DNA of 64,000 bases from an uncultured Flaviramulus sp. GTDB lineage: Bacteria; Bacteroidota; Bacteroidia; Flavobacteriales; Flavobacteriaceae. Position 1 is the first letter of the stretch; each line of letters starts with the position of its first letter. The stretch is taken from the NCBI GenBank assembly GCA_947495125.1, contig CANLXL010000006.1, forward strand, positions 244,554 to 308,553. Direction: 5' to 3'. This document shows positions 26,301-35,103 of this stretch, piece by piece. Under the pieces are notes generated by a model. That model saw only the letters and a list, made by a program, of their open reading frames with translations. It ran no database searches and was not told the DNA's origin. A program made the position numbers and the translations under genes.

Positions 26301-27302
26301 CTATACTTTCTTTTTATAGAATGAATCTACCTGCTCATTGGTATGTCCGACATTAGTTGCTTTACGATATGTAAATCCGGGGTGTACGCAATAGCCACCT
26401 GTTTCTCCTTTTTTGTTTAACGCTAAAAACCCGATTTGGAAATCCTTTCTCCCTTTGTTTTTAGCCATAATACGTTTTACACCTTCTTCACAAGCCTCTT
26501 GTGGAGATTTTCCCTGACGCATCAATTCAACAATTAAAAAGCTACCAACGGTACGGATGACTTCTTCGCCAACTCCTGTAGCGGTGGCCCCACCAACCTC
26601 ATTGTCAACATATAAACCTGCGCCAATGATAGGAGAGTCACCAACACGTCCGCCGACTTTATACCCCATGCCACTGGTGGTACAAGCACCGGCGATATCA
26701 CCGTGTTTATCCATAGCGAGCATCCCAATGGTGTCATGGTTTTCAATGTTTATAATGGTTTCATATTTGGACGTTTTTTTCCATTCCAGCCATCTTTTTC
26801 TAGCTTTTTCGGTTAACAGGTTCGTTTTTTTAAAGCCCTGCTCGTAAGCGAACTGTTCGGCACCTTTCCCGGCTAAAATAATATGAGGTGTTTCTTCCAT
26901 CACTTTTCTTGCCACAGCAATGGGGTGTACTATATTCTGTAAATAAACTACCGCGCCACAATTACTGTCTTTATCCATAATGCACGCGTCCAAAGTGACA
27001 TTACCGTCACGGTCTGGTGTGGCACCAATACCAACAGTGGTGTTTTTTATATTGGCCTCTTCTGCCATGGCGCCTTGCTCGACGGCATCAAGAGCATTAC
27101 CGTCATTAGCCAATACCTCCCAGGCTTTGGAGTTGGCGTTTTCAAAGTTCCAGGTGCAAACCGCTATAGGTTTAATGGTTTCCTTTTCTTCTTGTTTTGC
27201 CGTTGTTTTTTTGTCCTCGTTTTCACAGGAGCTTAATAAAGAAGCGGAAATGATTCCTGCTGTACTTAAAGATGTGTTTTTTATAAAATTTCTACGTTTC
27301 AT
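26301..27302 (-). CDS. N4-(beta-N-acetylglucosaminyl)-L-asparaginase family protein (Ntn hydrolase)
   Basis: The 333-residue protein has a Tat-like signal with lipobox (MKRRNFIKN ... LLSSC), so it is probably exported folded and lipid-anchored. The autoproteolysis site and new N-terminal nucleophile is the Thr of HDTIGMLAMD near residue 190. It is followed by GACTTSGMGYKVGGRVGDSPIIGAGLYVD and GGATATGVGEEVIR, the substrate-pocket motifs of glycosylasparaginases. The family cleaves GlcNAc-Asn links left after glycoprotein breakdown. The role here is probably glycan or peptide scavenging. It is monocistronic. Confidence 0.88.
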   Translation of the reverse strand: MKRRNFIKNTSLSTAGIISASLLSSCENEDKKTTAKQEEKETIKPIAVCTWNFENANSKAWEVLANDGNALDAVEQGAMAEEANIKNTTVGIGATPDRDGNVTLDACIMDKDSNCGAVVYLQNIVHPIAVARKVMEETPHIILAGKGAEQFAYEQGFKKTNLLTEKARKRWLEWKKTSKYETIINIENHDTIGMLAMDKHGDIAGACTTSGMGYKVGGRVGDSPIIGAGLYVDNEVGGATATGVGEEVIRTVGSFLIVELMRQGKSPQEACEEGVKRIMAKNKGRKDFQIGFLALNKKGETGGYCVHPGFTYRKATNVGHTNEQVDSFYKKKV

Positions 27303-27450
27303 TTAGAGCGTTTTTATTCATGTTATAACGATAGGTGAAAGATAAGTAATAATACGAAATAATAGAATGTGAATGGCTTTTGAAATTATTACGACTAAGA
27401 TTTAATTTAACATTAACATTAATTTTAATACAATGTTATACTTGTCTTAA

Positions 27451-27458
27451 TACTTTTG
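27451..27458 (+). promoter_or_regulatory. Possible -7 box before the metallophosphoesterase gene
   Basis: TACTTTTG fits TAnnTTTG, 15 nt before ATG 27473. It would give a very short leader and argues against the upstream in-frame start at 27380. Confidence 0.35.
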
Positions 27459-27472
27459 TTAAAATTGATTTT

Positions 27473-28708
27473 ATGGTGCGTTGGATTATTTTTATCACCC
27501 TTTTTGGGATTTTAGACTTGTATGCCTTTCAGGCGCTTAGAACAGTGACAAAGAACAACTGGCTTCAGGTGGCCTATTGGGTCATAACGATTTTGGTTAT
27601 TGGTAATTTTGTATTTCATTATTTTGGATTTAACCGAAGTGATGGTTTTTCACATGCACATGCCTATGCTTTTGGATTTTTTATTGCCATTTTAGTTCCG
27701 AAAATGATTTTAGCCATATCAATGATTGGAGAAGATATTGTTAGAGTGCCTTTAGCGATTTATCGTTATTTTACAGAAGGAGATACGGCTAAGGGAAATT
27801 ATTTTGCAACACGACGACAATTTATAAGTCAATTGGCATTAGGCCTGGCCGCGATTCCTTTTACTTCCATTCTTTATGGTATTTATAAAGGAAAGTATAA
27901 TTACAAGGTATTAAAATATACCTTACATTTTGAGGACTTACCAAAAGCATTCGATGGGTATAAACTAACACAAATTAGCGATATCCATTCAGGGAGTTTT
28001 GATAATATGGATAAGGTGCGCTATGCGGTTGATTTAATCAACGAACAACAAAGCGATGTTATATTGTTTACCGGAGATATCGTAAACAATAAGGCTGAAG
28101 AATTGGTTCCTTATAAAGATGTTTTTAACAAGTTAAAAGCTAAGGATGGTATGTTTTCGGTTTTAGGAAATCATGATTACGGAGATTATGTGAAATGGGG
28201 TTCTGAACATGCTAAAGTGCAAAATCTGGAGGATCTAAAAGAACTCCAAAAACAGATCGGGTTTAAACTGTTATTGAATGAAAGTAAATACCTTGAAAAA
28301 GACGGTGAAAAAATTGCTTTAGTGGGTGTTGAAAACTGGGGAGCAGGAGGCTTTAAAAAGGCGGGTGATTTAAAGCAGGCTGCTGCTCAAATTAAAAAGG
28401 AAGATTTTAAGATATTAATGAGTCACGATCCCTCGCATTGGGAGCAGGAGGTGATTAAAGATGATTATCACTATCATTTAACCTTAAGCGGCCATACGCA
28501 TGGCATGCAGTTTGGCATAGAAATACCGGGTTGGTTTAAATGGAGCCCTGTAAAATGGCGTTATAAATATTGGGCAGGTATTTATAAAGAAATGGGGCAG
28601 TATATCAATGTAAATCGTGGGTTTGGTTATTTGGCTTTTCCCGGTCGTGTTGGTATATGGCCTGAAATTACAGTTATTGAACTGAAAAAAGGCACAGTGA
28701 ATAGTTAA
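27473..28708 (+). CDS. Membrane-anchored metallophosphoesterase (calcineurin-like)
   Basis: I choose ATG 27473 (MVRWIIFITLFGILDLYAF), 411 residues. The frame opens at 27380, but the extra 31 residues look non-coding and span a promoter-like box. The N-terminal ~150 residues have about four hydrophobic segments. The catalytic domain then shows the metal ligands in order: DIHSG near 169, GDIVNN near 200, GNHDYGDY near 232, and SGHTHGMQFG near 339. This arrangement matches YaeI/YkuE-type enzymes, some of which act on UDP-diacylglucosamine or other phosphoesters. The substrate is unknown here. Confidence 0.88.
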   Translation: MVRWIIFITLFGILDLYAFQALRTVTKNNWLQVAYWVITILVIGNFVFHYFGFNRSDGFSHAHAYAFGFFIAILVPKMILAISMIGEDIVRVPLAIYRYFTEGDTAKGNYFATRRQFISQLALGLAAIPFTSILYGIYKGKYNYKVLKYTLHFEDLPKAFDGYKLTQISDIHSGSFDNMDKVRYAVDLINEQQSDVILFTGDIVNNKAEELVPYKDVFNKLKAKDGMFSVLGNHDYGDYVKWGSEHAKVQNLEDLKELQKQIGFKLLLNESKYLEKDGEKIALVGVENWGAGGFKKAGDLKQAAAQIKKEDFKILMSHDPSHWEQEVIKDDYHYHLTLSGHTHGMQFGIEIPGWFKWSPVKWRYKYWAGIYKEMGQYINVNRGFGYLAFPGRVGIWPEITVIELKKGTVNS

Positions 28709-28881
28709 TTCATCAAGCTGGATTCCTCAGGTTTTTAAAACAAGGAAGGTCTTTTCTGAAAACACTGAAAGTACCTTTAAAATGGGGCAAATATTGTAAT
28801 TTTAACAAAATTGTTTATATTTATGAATAAGTATGAATAACCTGATTTAAGTCATTGAATTTCAAACTAGATAAAAAGTTG

Positions 28882-28889
28882 TAGGTTTG
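28882..28889 (+). promoter_or_regulatory. Possible -7 box of the thioredoxin-like gene
   Basis: TAGGTTTG fits TAnnTTTG, 32 nt before the start. A TTG at 28855-28857 is 24 nt away, slightly too far for a good -33. Confidence 0.4.
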
Positions 28890-28921
28890 TAGTACTTGGA
28901 GTTAGCTAAAAACGTTAAAAT

Positions 28922-29218
28922 ATGTCAAAATTTGGAGAACTTATCGATGTAGATATTCCAGTTTTATTAGACTTTTTTACAGAGTGGAATGAACAATCTA
29001 CAGCGATGCATCCCGTACTCAGGGATGTGGCTGCGGCACTTGGCGATAAGGCTAAAGTGATAAAAATTGATGTTGACAAAAACGAAGAGCTTGCCGAAGC
29101 TTTACGCGTTAAAGGTTTGCCAACCTTAATTATCTACAAAGATGGTGAAATGAAATGGCGCCAAAGTGGCGAACAGGATGCCAATACGCTTATTGGTATT
29201 ATTCAGCAATATGTTTAA
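28922..29218 (+). CDS. Thioredoxin-fold protein lacking the CxxC active site
   Basis: The 98-residue protein aligns with thioredoxin from end to end: VLLDFFTEW, KVIKIDVDKNEELAEALRVKGLPTLIIYKDG, with the cis-proline at 67. The active-site WCGPC is replaced by W22-N23-E24-Q25-S26, so both redox cysteines are gone, and the protein has no cysteine at all. It cannot do thioredoxin chemistry; a binding or chaperone-like role is possible. There is no signal peptide, so it is cytoplasmic. Its last 4 bp overlap the end of the convergent deacetylase gene. Confidence 0.85.
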   Translation: MSKFGELIDVDIPVLLDFFTEWNEQSTAMHPVLRDVAAALGDKAKVIKIDVDKNEELAEALRVKGLPTLIIYKDGEMKWRQSGEQDANTLIGIIQQYV

Positions 29219-29898
29219 AGCTGTAGTGCTTTAAAAGCATATCCGAGCTCATTAAAATGTTCCAGCGTTTTTGGTAGTGCGTATTGCATATTTTTAGAGG
29301 CCTTTACACTATCATGAAAGACTACAATACTTCCCTGTGTGGTTTTATTTATAACATTATTTAGGCAGGTTTCTTTGGTAACATGCTTATCCCAATCAAA
29401 AGACAAAACATCCCACATAACGATACTATATCCTAATCGAAGAAGCTGTTTGCCTTGTTTTGGTTTTATTTGACCATATGGTGGCCTGAAAATATTTTTG
29501 ATTAACGATTGATGATTAGCGAGTTTTAGATTTTGATTTTTGATTTTTGAGCTATGAACTTTAAAAACATCCTCACACTGTTTTATATCGCGTAAATAAT
29601 CTTTGGTCTTTGTCTTCCAGCCTTTAATATGGTTAAAAGTGTGGTTGCCAACCGCGTGTCCTTCATTTAATATATTTTGAAAAATATCAGGGTGCTTTTT
29701 AATATTATTTCCAATGCAAAAAAAAGTGGCTTTTGCATCAAAATTTTTTAAAGTATGAAGCGTCCAGTTCGTAATTTCGGGAGTAGGACCATCATCAAAA
29801 GTGAGGTAAATGACTTTGTCTTTGGCGGTAATGTCCCAAATATAATTCGGGAACATCTTCTTAGCCACCAATGGTGTTTTTATAGGAGTTAAGGCCAT
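29215..29898 (-). CDS. Polysaccharide deacetylase family protein (NodB homology)
   Basis: The 227-residue protein carries the NodB motifs: TFDDGP (D35 and D36, catalytic base and metal ligand), HAVGNHTFNH (H86 and H90, metal ligands), and FRPPYGQ. Such enzymes remove N-acetyl groups from peptidoglycan, chitin-like or exopolysaccharide chains. No typical signal peptide is seen. A helical, asparagine-rich insertion (KIKNQNLKLANHQSLIKN) precedes the RPPYG motif. It ends 8 bp downstream of the DUF2723 gene, so the two are probably co-transcribed. Confidence 0.9.
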   Translation of the reverse strand: MALTPIKTPLVAKKMFPNYIWDITAKDKVIYLTFDDGPTPEITNWTLHTLKNFDAKATFFCIGNNIKKHPDIFQNILNEGHAVGNHTFNHIKGWKTKTKDYLRDIKQCEDVFKVHSSKIKNQNLKLANHQSLIKNIFRPPYGQIKPKQGKQLLRLGYSIVMWDVLSFDWDKHVTKETCLNNVINKTTQGSIVVFHDSVKASKNMQYALPKTLEHFNELGYAFKALQL

Positions 29899-29906
29899 AT
29901 GCCCAT

Positions 29907-32900
29907 TTATTCTTCTACCGATTCAATACCAATACTGGTGTCTTCTACAGGAATGTCTTGATCCGTTCCGGGAAGCTCCACATCCTCTTCAAGGTCATCG
30001 CCATAAAAGTGCCTGAATAATTTCAAGTAGTTATTAAAAGTGTCACTTTCAGCTTCGGCAAATTCCGAATCGTACTCGATTAAAACATCCACCAAGCCTT
30101 TATAGCGTTGAATATCGGTATAGATTTCTTCAAACAACCGTTCTTGACTGTCCACCTTCAACCCGCTATAGTAACTCAAGTTCTCTTGATATTTATTAGC
30201 AACATCTTTAAATAACTGCTGCGCCTTTTCCTTACTGCCTACTTCATAATAAGCACTGATATAGGGTTCTAAAAGGGTGTAATAACCAAAATAATCTACC
30301 GGCATGTTCGTCATGGCGATGTCTGCAATTTCTTCCGCTTTATCTAATTTGTCTTCGTTGATGAGTTGTTCAATGAGGCGCGCTAAATTACCTCTGTAGG
30401 TAATTGAGTTTTTGCGTGTTTCAACATCGTGATAAATGGCTGTACTTCCACTATTGCCCCAATACCAGTTTTTAACTTTTTCATACATGAGATCGCTATC
30501 TACACGTCCCATATCGAAAGGATTGGCTCTGTCAACAGGTGTTCTGATAGGAACTAATTTGTAACACATCCCATCGAGTTGTAAGTAGTCTTTCATCCAA
30601 AGGTAGTCGTCTTCAGCAAAAGCTCCTCCTGTAAAATATAGGGGACGTTTCCAATCGTTGTTGGCCACAATATCTAGCATTAGTAATCTGTTCTTATAAA
30701 TGGCACCATCTTCAATTTTAATATCTATATAGGGCACTATCTTATCGGCATCTTCGGGTTTTACGATGCCATATTTTAAGGCATTCTCTTTATTTACAGG
30801 AATTCTTATGTTTTCAACCGGGAAATAATTAAGGTTGCTGTACTGACTTGGATATTGGCTTGGGTTTTCACCCTGCAACTTTAAGATGTGGCTAAACTTT
30901 GTTCTCGGGTTGTCACTGCTTACAAAGTTTAAGAACTCCTTAATAGATAAAGTATCCGTATTTAAAATACGTGTTGGTTTTTCAGTTTTCGGGTCAATAT
31001 AATAGGTTCGCTTTAAGATATGATCTCTGGTTCCGTAACGATATTGTTCATGTGTAAGTTGGGATGGTATAGGATCACTGTCGTATGCTTTTCGTTTCAT
31101 TTGATCTATATACCAATCCGTTTGAAACAAACTGGTGTTCACTACACGAACATCGGTCCTATAGCCTTCAATTTCCTGGGCATACCAAAGCGCAAAAGTA
31201 TCATTATCGCCAATGGAAAATAAGATGCCGTTTTCAGCACAGGAATCCAGATACTTTTTAGCCATTGAATTGGCTGTATATTTGTCCGATCTATCATGGT
31301 CATCCCAATTGTTAGCCGCTAAAATACCCGGTACTAAAACTAAACAAGCCAAAATCACAACGGGAACTGCAAGTTTTTGAGGCAGGTATTTTTTTAACCC
31401 TTCATAAATAGCATATGCTCCAAACCCAATCCAAAGTGCAAACACATAAAACGATCCTACCACGGAATAATCGCGTTCACGAGGCTCAAATGGACGTACA
31501 TTTGTATATACTTGAATGGCTAATCCCGTAAAAAGGAAAAAAACCAGCATAACCCAAAATAATTTTTTGTCTTTATTGAATAAAAAGAAGAACCCGATAA
31601 GTCCTAAAATAAACGGTAATAAATAATAGGTGTTTCTAGCCTTATTGTTTTTAACATCGCCGGGTAAATTCTCCTGAGAGTACCCCAAATGCAATTCATC
31701 TAAAAACGTAATTCCACTAATCCAATTCCCATGATTATCATATCGTCCTTGAATATCATCTTGTCTTCCGCTAAAGTTCCACATAAAATAACGCCAATAC
31801 ATGTAGCCTAACTGGTACTCTAACATATAAGCGATATTGTTCATCAATGACGGTTTTTCAATATCAATATAATCTTTAAATTTCTTTAAAAAATTGTTGT
31901 AATCTTCATAATCAACATTGCCCTGGGCAACATCATTTTTAAAATTTCCTATGGCCGAACGCAATTCATTCTGCATTTGATAATCCGGTTTTAGCTTAAA
32001 ATCTAAGAAACCTGAAAACATCATATAGTTCTCGGCATGTTCAGCACTCCACATACGCGGTAAGAAAGACGCGTGTTTAGAGTTGTAATTTTGCTTAGCG
32101 TTTTTATAATCGTTTACAACAACATATTTCCCCTTGTCTTTATCTTTTTCATATTTAGGCTTGTCATCGACATAAGGATTGTTTTCATCCAAATAAGCAT
32201 ACTGATCGGTAAATTGAGGCCCATAAAATAAATGTGTTTCGGGATATTGTTCCAAATTATAATAAGCTAAAAGTTCTCTGGCACTCGACGGATTGTTTTC
32301 ATTGATCACCACGTGGGCATTGGCGCGAATAGGAAGCATTAACCAGGTAGAAAAACCAATGATAATAAAGGTTAAACAAAGAATTCCGGTATTTAAATGG
32401 GTGTATTGTTTTTGACGCGTGTATTTTAAGGCATAAAATATAATGGCCACCAATAAGATGCCTGCAATAATAGAACCCGAATTAAAAGGAAGCCCAATAG
32501 TATTCACAAAAAAGATTTCGAAAACACTAAAAATCTTAAGAATATTAGGTGCCAATAGTTTAAAAATGAATAATAAAATGGCTACCGAAACCACATTAGC
32601 AATAATGAAGTTTTTAACGGTAATGGTTTTGTAATTTTTAAAGTAATAAATAAGTCCGATAGCAGGGATGGTCAATAATCCCATGAAATGAACCCCAAAG
32701 GAAAGCCCAATAATAAAGGCAATAAGGATGAGCCATCGGTTACCGCGTGGGTTATCCATATCTTGTTCCCAGCGTAAGCCTAACCAAAACAAGACCGACA
32801 TGATAAGGGTTGCCATGGCATATACTTCCGTTTCAACAGCATTAAACCAAAACGAATCTGTAAATGTAAATGCCAAACTGCCTACCAAACCACTACCTAA

Positions 32901-33266
32901 AATGGCTAAGGCTTGTTGCTTATTAACAACTTCATTATTGGCAACAAGCTTTGTTAAAAGCAAGGTGATCGTCCAAAACATAAAAAGAATGGTGAATGCA
33001 CTGGAAACAGCACTCATCATATTCATCATCCAACCGATTAACTCATTGTTTCCAAAAGTGAAAATAGAGAAAAAAGCACCTAACATTTGAAATAAAGGCG
33101 CTCCCGGAGGGTGACCAACCTGCAATTTGGCGGAAGTTAGAATATATTCTCCTGCATCCCAAAAGCTTACTGTAGGTTCAACGGTTAAACTGTAAGTAAT
33201 AAGAGCTATTAAAAAAGAGAACCAGCCTAAGATTGTGTTCCATTTTTTAAAATTGAAATGTGCCAT
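29907..33266 (-). CDS. DUF2723 family membrane protein (GT-C-like)
   Basis: The 1119-residue protein begins with GT-C-like features: a transmembrane helix, then TVSFWDAGEYILTSAKLQVGHPPGAPLFQMLG, with Asp37 and Glu40 in the first periplasmic loop where mannosyl-transferases have an acidic catalytic motif. About 12 hydrophobic segments follow, then a large soluble C-terminal half from about residue 640 ending in a helical, TPR-like region and an acidic tail. DUF2723 is widespread in Bacteroidota and is thought to be a lipid-linked-sugar transferase, perhaps for protein O-glycosylation; that is inference. It precedes the deacetylase gene by 8 bp. Confidence 0.88.
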   Translation of the reverse strand: MAHFNFKKWNTILGWFSFLIALITYSLTVEPTVSFWDAGEYILTSAKLQVGHPPGAPLFQMLGAFFSIFTFGNNELIGWMMNMMSAVSSAFTILFMFWTITLLLTKLVANNEVVNKQQALAILGSGLVGSLAFTFTDSFWFNAVETEVYAMATLIMSVLFWLGLRWEQDMDNPRGNRWLILIAFIIGLSFGVHFMGLLTIPAIGLIYYFKNYKTITVKNFIIANVVSVAILLFIFKLLAPNILKIFSVFEIFFVNTIGLPFNSGSIIAGILLVAIIFYALKYTRQKQYTHLNTGILCLTFIIIGFSTWLMLPIRANAHVVINENNPSSARELLAYYNLEQYPETHLFYGPQFTDQYAYLDENNPYVDDKPKYEKDKDKGKYVVVNDYKNAKQNYNSKHASFLPRMWSAEHAENYMMFSGFLDFKLKPDYQMQNELRSAIGNFKNDVAQGNVDYEDYNNFLKKFKDYIDIEKPSLMNNIAYMLEYQLGYMYWRYFMWNFSGRQDDIQGRYDNHGNWISGITFLDELHLGYSQENLPGDVKNNKARNTYYLLPFILGLIGFFFLFNKDKKLFWVMLVFFLFTGLAIQVYTNVRPFEPRERDYSVVGSFYVFALWIGFGAYAIYEGLKKYLPQKLAVPVVILACLVLVPGILAANNWDDHDRSDKYTANSMAKKYLDSCAENGILFSIGDNDTFALWYAQEIEGYRTDVRVVNTSLFQTDWYIDQMKRKAYDSDPIPSQLTHEQYRYGTRDHILKRTYYIDPKTEKPTRILNTDTLSIKEFLNFVSSDNPRTKFSHILKLQGENPSQYPSQYSNLNYFPVENIRIPVNKENALKYGIVKPEDADKIVPYIDIKIEDGAIYKNRLLMLDIVANNDWKRPLYFTGGAFAEDDYLWMKDYLQLDGMCYKLVPIRTPVDRANPFDMGRVDSDLMYEKVKNWYWGNSGSTAIYHDVETRKNSITYRGNLARLIEQLINEDKLDKAEEIADIAMTNMPVDYFGYYTLLEPYISAYYEVGSKEKAQQLFKDVANKYQENLSYYSGLKVDSQERLFEEIYTDIQRYKGLVDVLIEYDSEFAEAESDTFNNYLKLFRHFYGDDLEEDVELPGTDQDIPVEDTSIGIESVEE

Positions 33267-33459
33267 ACTATATCTAGATTTGTTTGCTTTGGCGAATTTA
33301 ATAATAAATATGAAATGAGACCTAACTATTTAGGTAGTGTTAACATAATTAAGATCATTGACGGATTGGGTTTTTATGAAATCAATAGTACAGAACCGAC
33401 AAAGTTTTAAATGTTTTGTAAAGAAACGCAGCGGATTGAAGATTATTTTAAAAAAATGC

Positions 33460-33489
33460 TTGCGCAAAAAAAATATTGTATTAAATTTG
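33460..33489 (+). promoter_or_regulatory. Promoter of the tRNA-Gln gene
   Basis: TTG 33460-33462 and TAAATTTG 33482-33489 with a 19-nt spacer are identical in design to the rplM promoter. The tRNA begins 17 nt later. Confidence 0.75.
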
Positions 33490-33506
33490 CATCCTCATTT
33501 ACATAA

Positions 33507-33579
33507 TGGCCCATGGTGTAACTGGCAACACGTTGGTTTTTGGTACCAAAGAGTCTAGGTTCGAGCCCTAGTGGGCCAA
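33507..33579 (+). tRNA. tRNA-Gln (anticodon TTG)
   Basis: A full cloverleaf of 73 nt. Acceptor TGGCCCA pairs with TGGGCCA, D stem GTGT with ACAC, anticodon stem TTGGT with ACCAA around the loop TTTTGGT (anticodon TTG), and T stem CTAGG with CCTAG around TTCGAGC. The discriminator base is A. CCA is not encoded and must be added after transcription. Confidence 0.95.
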
Positions 33580-33589
33580 CATAAATTTT

Positions 33590-33622
33590 AGTCCTGATCA
33601 TGAATATGGTTGGGACTTTTTT
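33590..33622 (+). terminator. Terminator of the tRNA-Gln gene
   Basis: AGTCCTGATC (33590-33599) pairs with GGTTGGGACT (33608-33617) through ten pairs, three of them wobble, and a T run follows. Confidence 0.7.
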
Positions 33623-33663
33623 ATTGAAACGACATTTGAAGGGCGAGAAGTTTATGCTGAGCC

Positions 33664-33725
33664 TTTCGACTTGGCTCAAGACAGGCTGCCTCGGTAAGTC
33701 GAGCCTGTGTTGAGCTTGGTCGAAG
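33664..33725. repeat. REP-like imperfect palindrome
   Basis: A 24-nt arm starting TTTCGACTTGGCTCAAGAC faces a 24-nt arm ending GTTGAGCTTGGTCGAAG, with 18 or more pairs and a 14-nt centre. The TTCGAC...GTCGAA ends and GCTCAA/TTGAGC cores resemble a dispersed palindrome I know from many flavobacterial genomes. Confidence 0.6.
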
Positions 33726-33991
33726 TATAGGCTAACTTCAAAACCTTTGATATTACAATATATCAAGGTTTTTTCATTTTTTAGTTACAACGCCTTTTTT
33801 CCAAACTCACCATTTTTTATTTTATAGTAAAAACCCAATAATTTTTTATCGTATAAATTTTCTTATAAAATCATTTATATATATATTTGTTTTCTTACAA
33901 AAATAATGCAAGCAAAACACAAATTGTTATAGGCTCTCTCCCTTTATAATTTTTGTGATTTTAAAACGTATAATTTAAACCATAATTAATA
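33726..33991. other. AT-rich gap before the tail-fibre-like gene
   Basis: No gene is seen between the palindrome and 33992. The last 60 bp include ATAATTTTTGTG near 33943, a poor match to TAnnTTTG, which may be the promoter of the following gene. Confidence 0.35.
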
Positions 33992-35065
33992 ATGAAAAAG
34001 CATTTTTTTATTCTCTACAGTTTCTTGTTTATAACTCTATTCTTAAACGCACAAACTAATACGTTTCCTGCAACTGGCAAGGTGGGCATTGGAGTAAGTA
34101 CTCCATTAGCAAAATTAGACTTATATAATGGGGAATCAAATGGTTCAGGTTTAACCAGAGTAATTAAAATAAAGGGAGGGCATTCAGATAATGATGGTGG
34201 ATTAATAGAATTCTCAACATCATCCGCCGATGGGTACGGCCCGCAAATTGGTGGCTATAGAGAAGGGAGTGGGGCGCTTGGTTCTTTTGTGATTAGAACC
34301 GGAACAAACGCTCAAATTGAAAGGTTTACGGTTAAAGACAATGGGAATGTAGGGATAGGTACAACGTCTCCAAGTGCTAAATTGGATATAGAAAATAATC
34401 ATAATGGAACTACCTCTATAGAAGTGACAAATAGTAGTACGGGAAATTCTGCCCGAAGGGGTATCCATATTGGGAATGGTTCTGTTGGTAGCTCGGTGTA
34501 TTTGCTTTCAACATCCGCTAATTACAATGTCGTAAGCAATTGGAGTAACTCAGGGGTGTTGGGTACAGATAGTCAGTTAGCAAATGGACTGGTAATTAGA
34601 ACATCTGTAGGGAAAATTAGATTTCAAGTCGGTGGGGTAACGGATAAAATTGTATTTAATGAAAGTGGCGATGTTGGCATCGGCACCACAGACACCAAAG
34701 GTTTTAAACTAGGCGTCAATGGCAAAATAGCAGCAACCGAAGTAAAAGTGGCTACCTATGCCAATTGGGCAGATTATGTTTTTAAAGATACTTACAGCCT
34801 ACCAACACTCAAAGATGTAGAACGGCACATTAAAGAAAAAGGCCATCTAAAGGATATTCCATCGGCAAAAGAGGTTAAAAAAGATGGATTCTATTTAGGC
34901 GAGATGGATTCAAAATTACTTCAAAAAATTGAGGAGTTAACGCTTTATACTATTGAGCAGGAAAAGAAGATAGAGAAGTTAGAGGAAGAAAATAAGGAAT
35001 TAAAATCCCTATCCAAGCGATTAGCAGACATAGAGGAATTAATCAACAGAAAAAACGATAAATAG
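33992..35065 (+). CDS. Exported tail-fibre-like repeat protein with C-terminal coiled coil
   Basis: A signal peptide (MKKHFFILYSFLFITLFLNAQ) is followed by repeated fibre-type turns: GKVGIGVSTPLAKLDLYN, GNVGIGTTSPSAKLDIEN and GDVGIGTTDTKGFKLGVNGKI. The C-terminal part has the segment YVFKDTYSLPTLKDVERHIKEKGHLKDIPSAKEV, then a coiled coil (TIEQEKKIEKLEEENKELKSLSKRLADIEELI) from about residue 310. This matches a common Bacteroidota surface protein type related to phage tail fibres with a trimerising end. Host function is unknown. The GIGTT motif also opens the FISUMP array proteins at 41874-48760. Confidence 0.7.
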   Translation: MKKHFFILYSFLFITLFLNAQTNTFPATGKVGIGVSTPLAKLDLYNGESNGSGLTRVIKIKGGHSDNDGGLIEFSTSSADGYGPQIGGYREGSGALGSFVIRTGTNAQIERFTVKDNGNVGIGTTSPSAKLDIENNHNGTTSIEVTNSSTGNSARRGIHIGNGSVGSSVYLLSTSANYNVVSNWSNSGVLGTDSQLANGLVIRTSVGKIRFQVGGVTDKIVFNESGDVGIGTTDTKGFKLGVNGKIAATEVKVATYANWADYVFKDTYSLPTLKDVERHIKEKGHLKDIPSAKEVKKDGFYLGEMDSKLLQKIEELTLYTIEQEKKIEKLEEENKELKSLSKRLADIEELINRKNDK

Positions 35066-35103
35066 ATAAAAAAAACAAGTATTCCTATTGCTTTTATGTA
35101 CTT

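Noticed and set aside
33443..33766. A 107-codon minus-strand frame (…VGPLGLEPRLFGTK…)
   Set aside because: It reads antisense through tRNA-Gln and the adjacent palindrome; GLEPRLFGTK-type peptides are a known artefact of translating tRNA genes.
33992..35065. Prophage tail-fibre gene
   Set aside because: It has a signal peptide and no neighbouring phage structural, lysis or integrase genes; the same holds for the collar protein at 48873.
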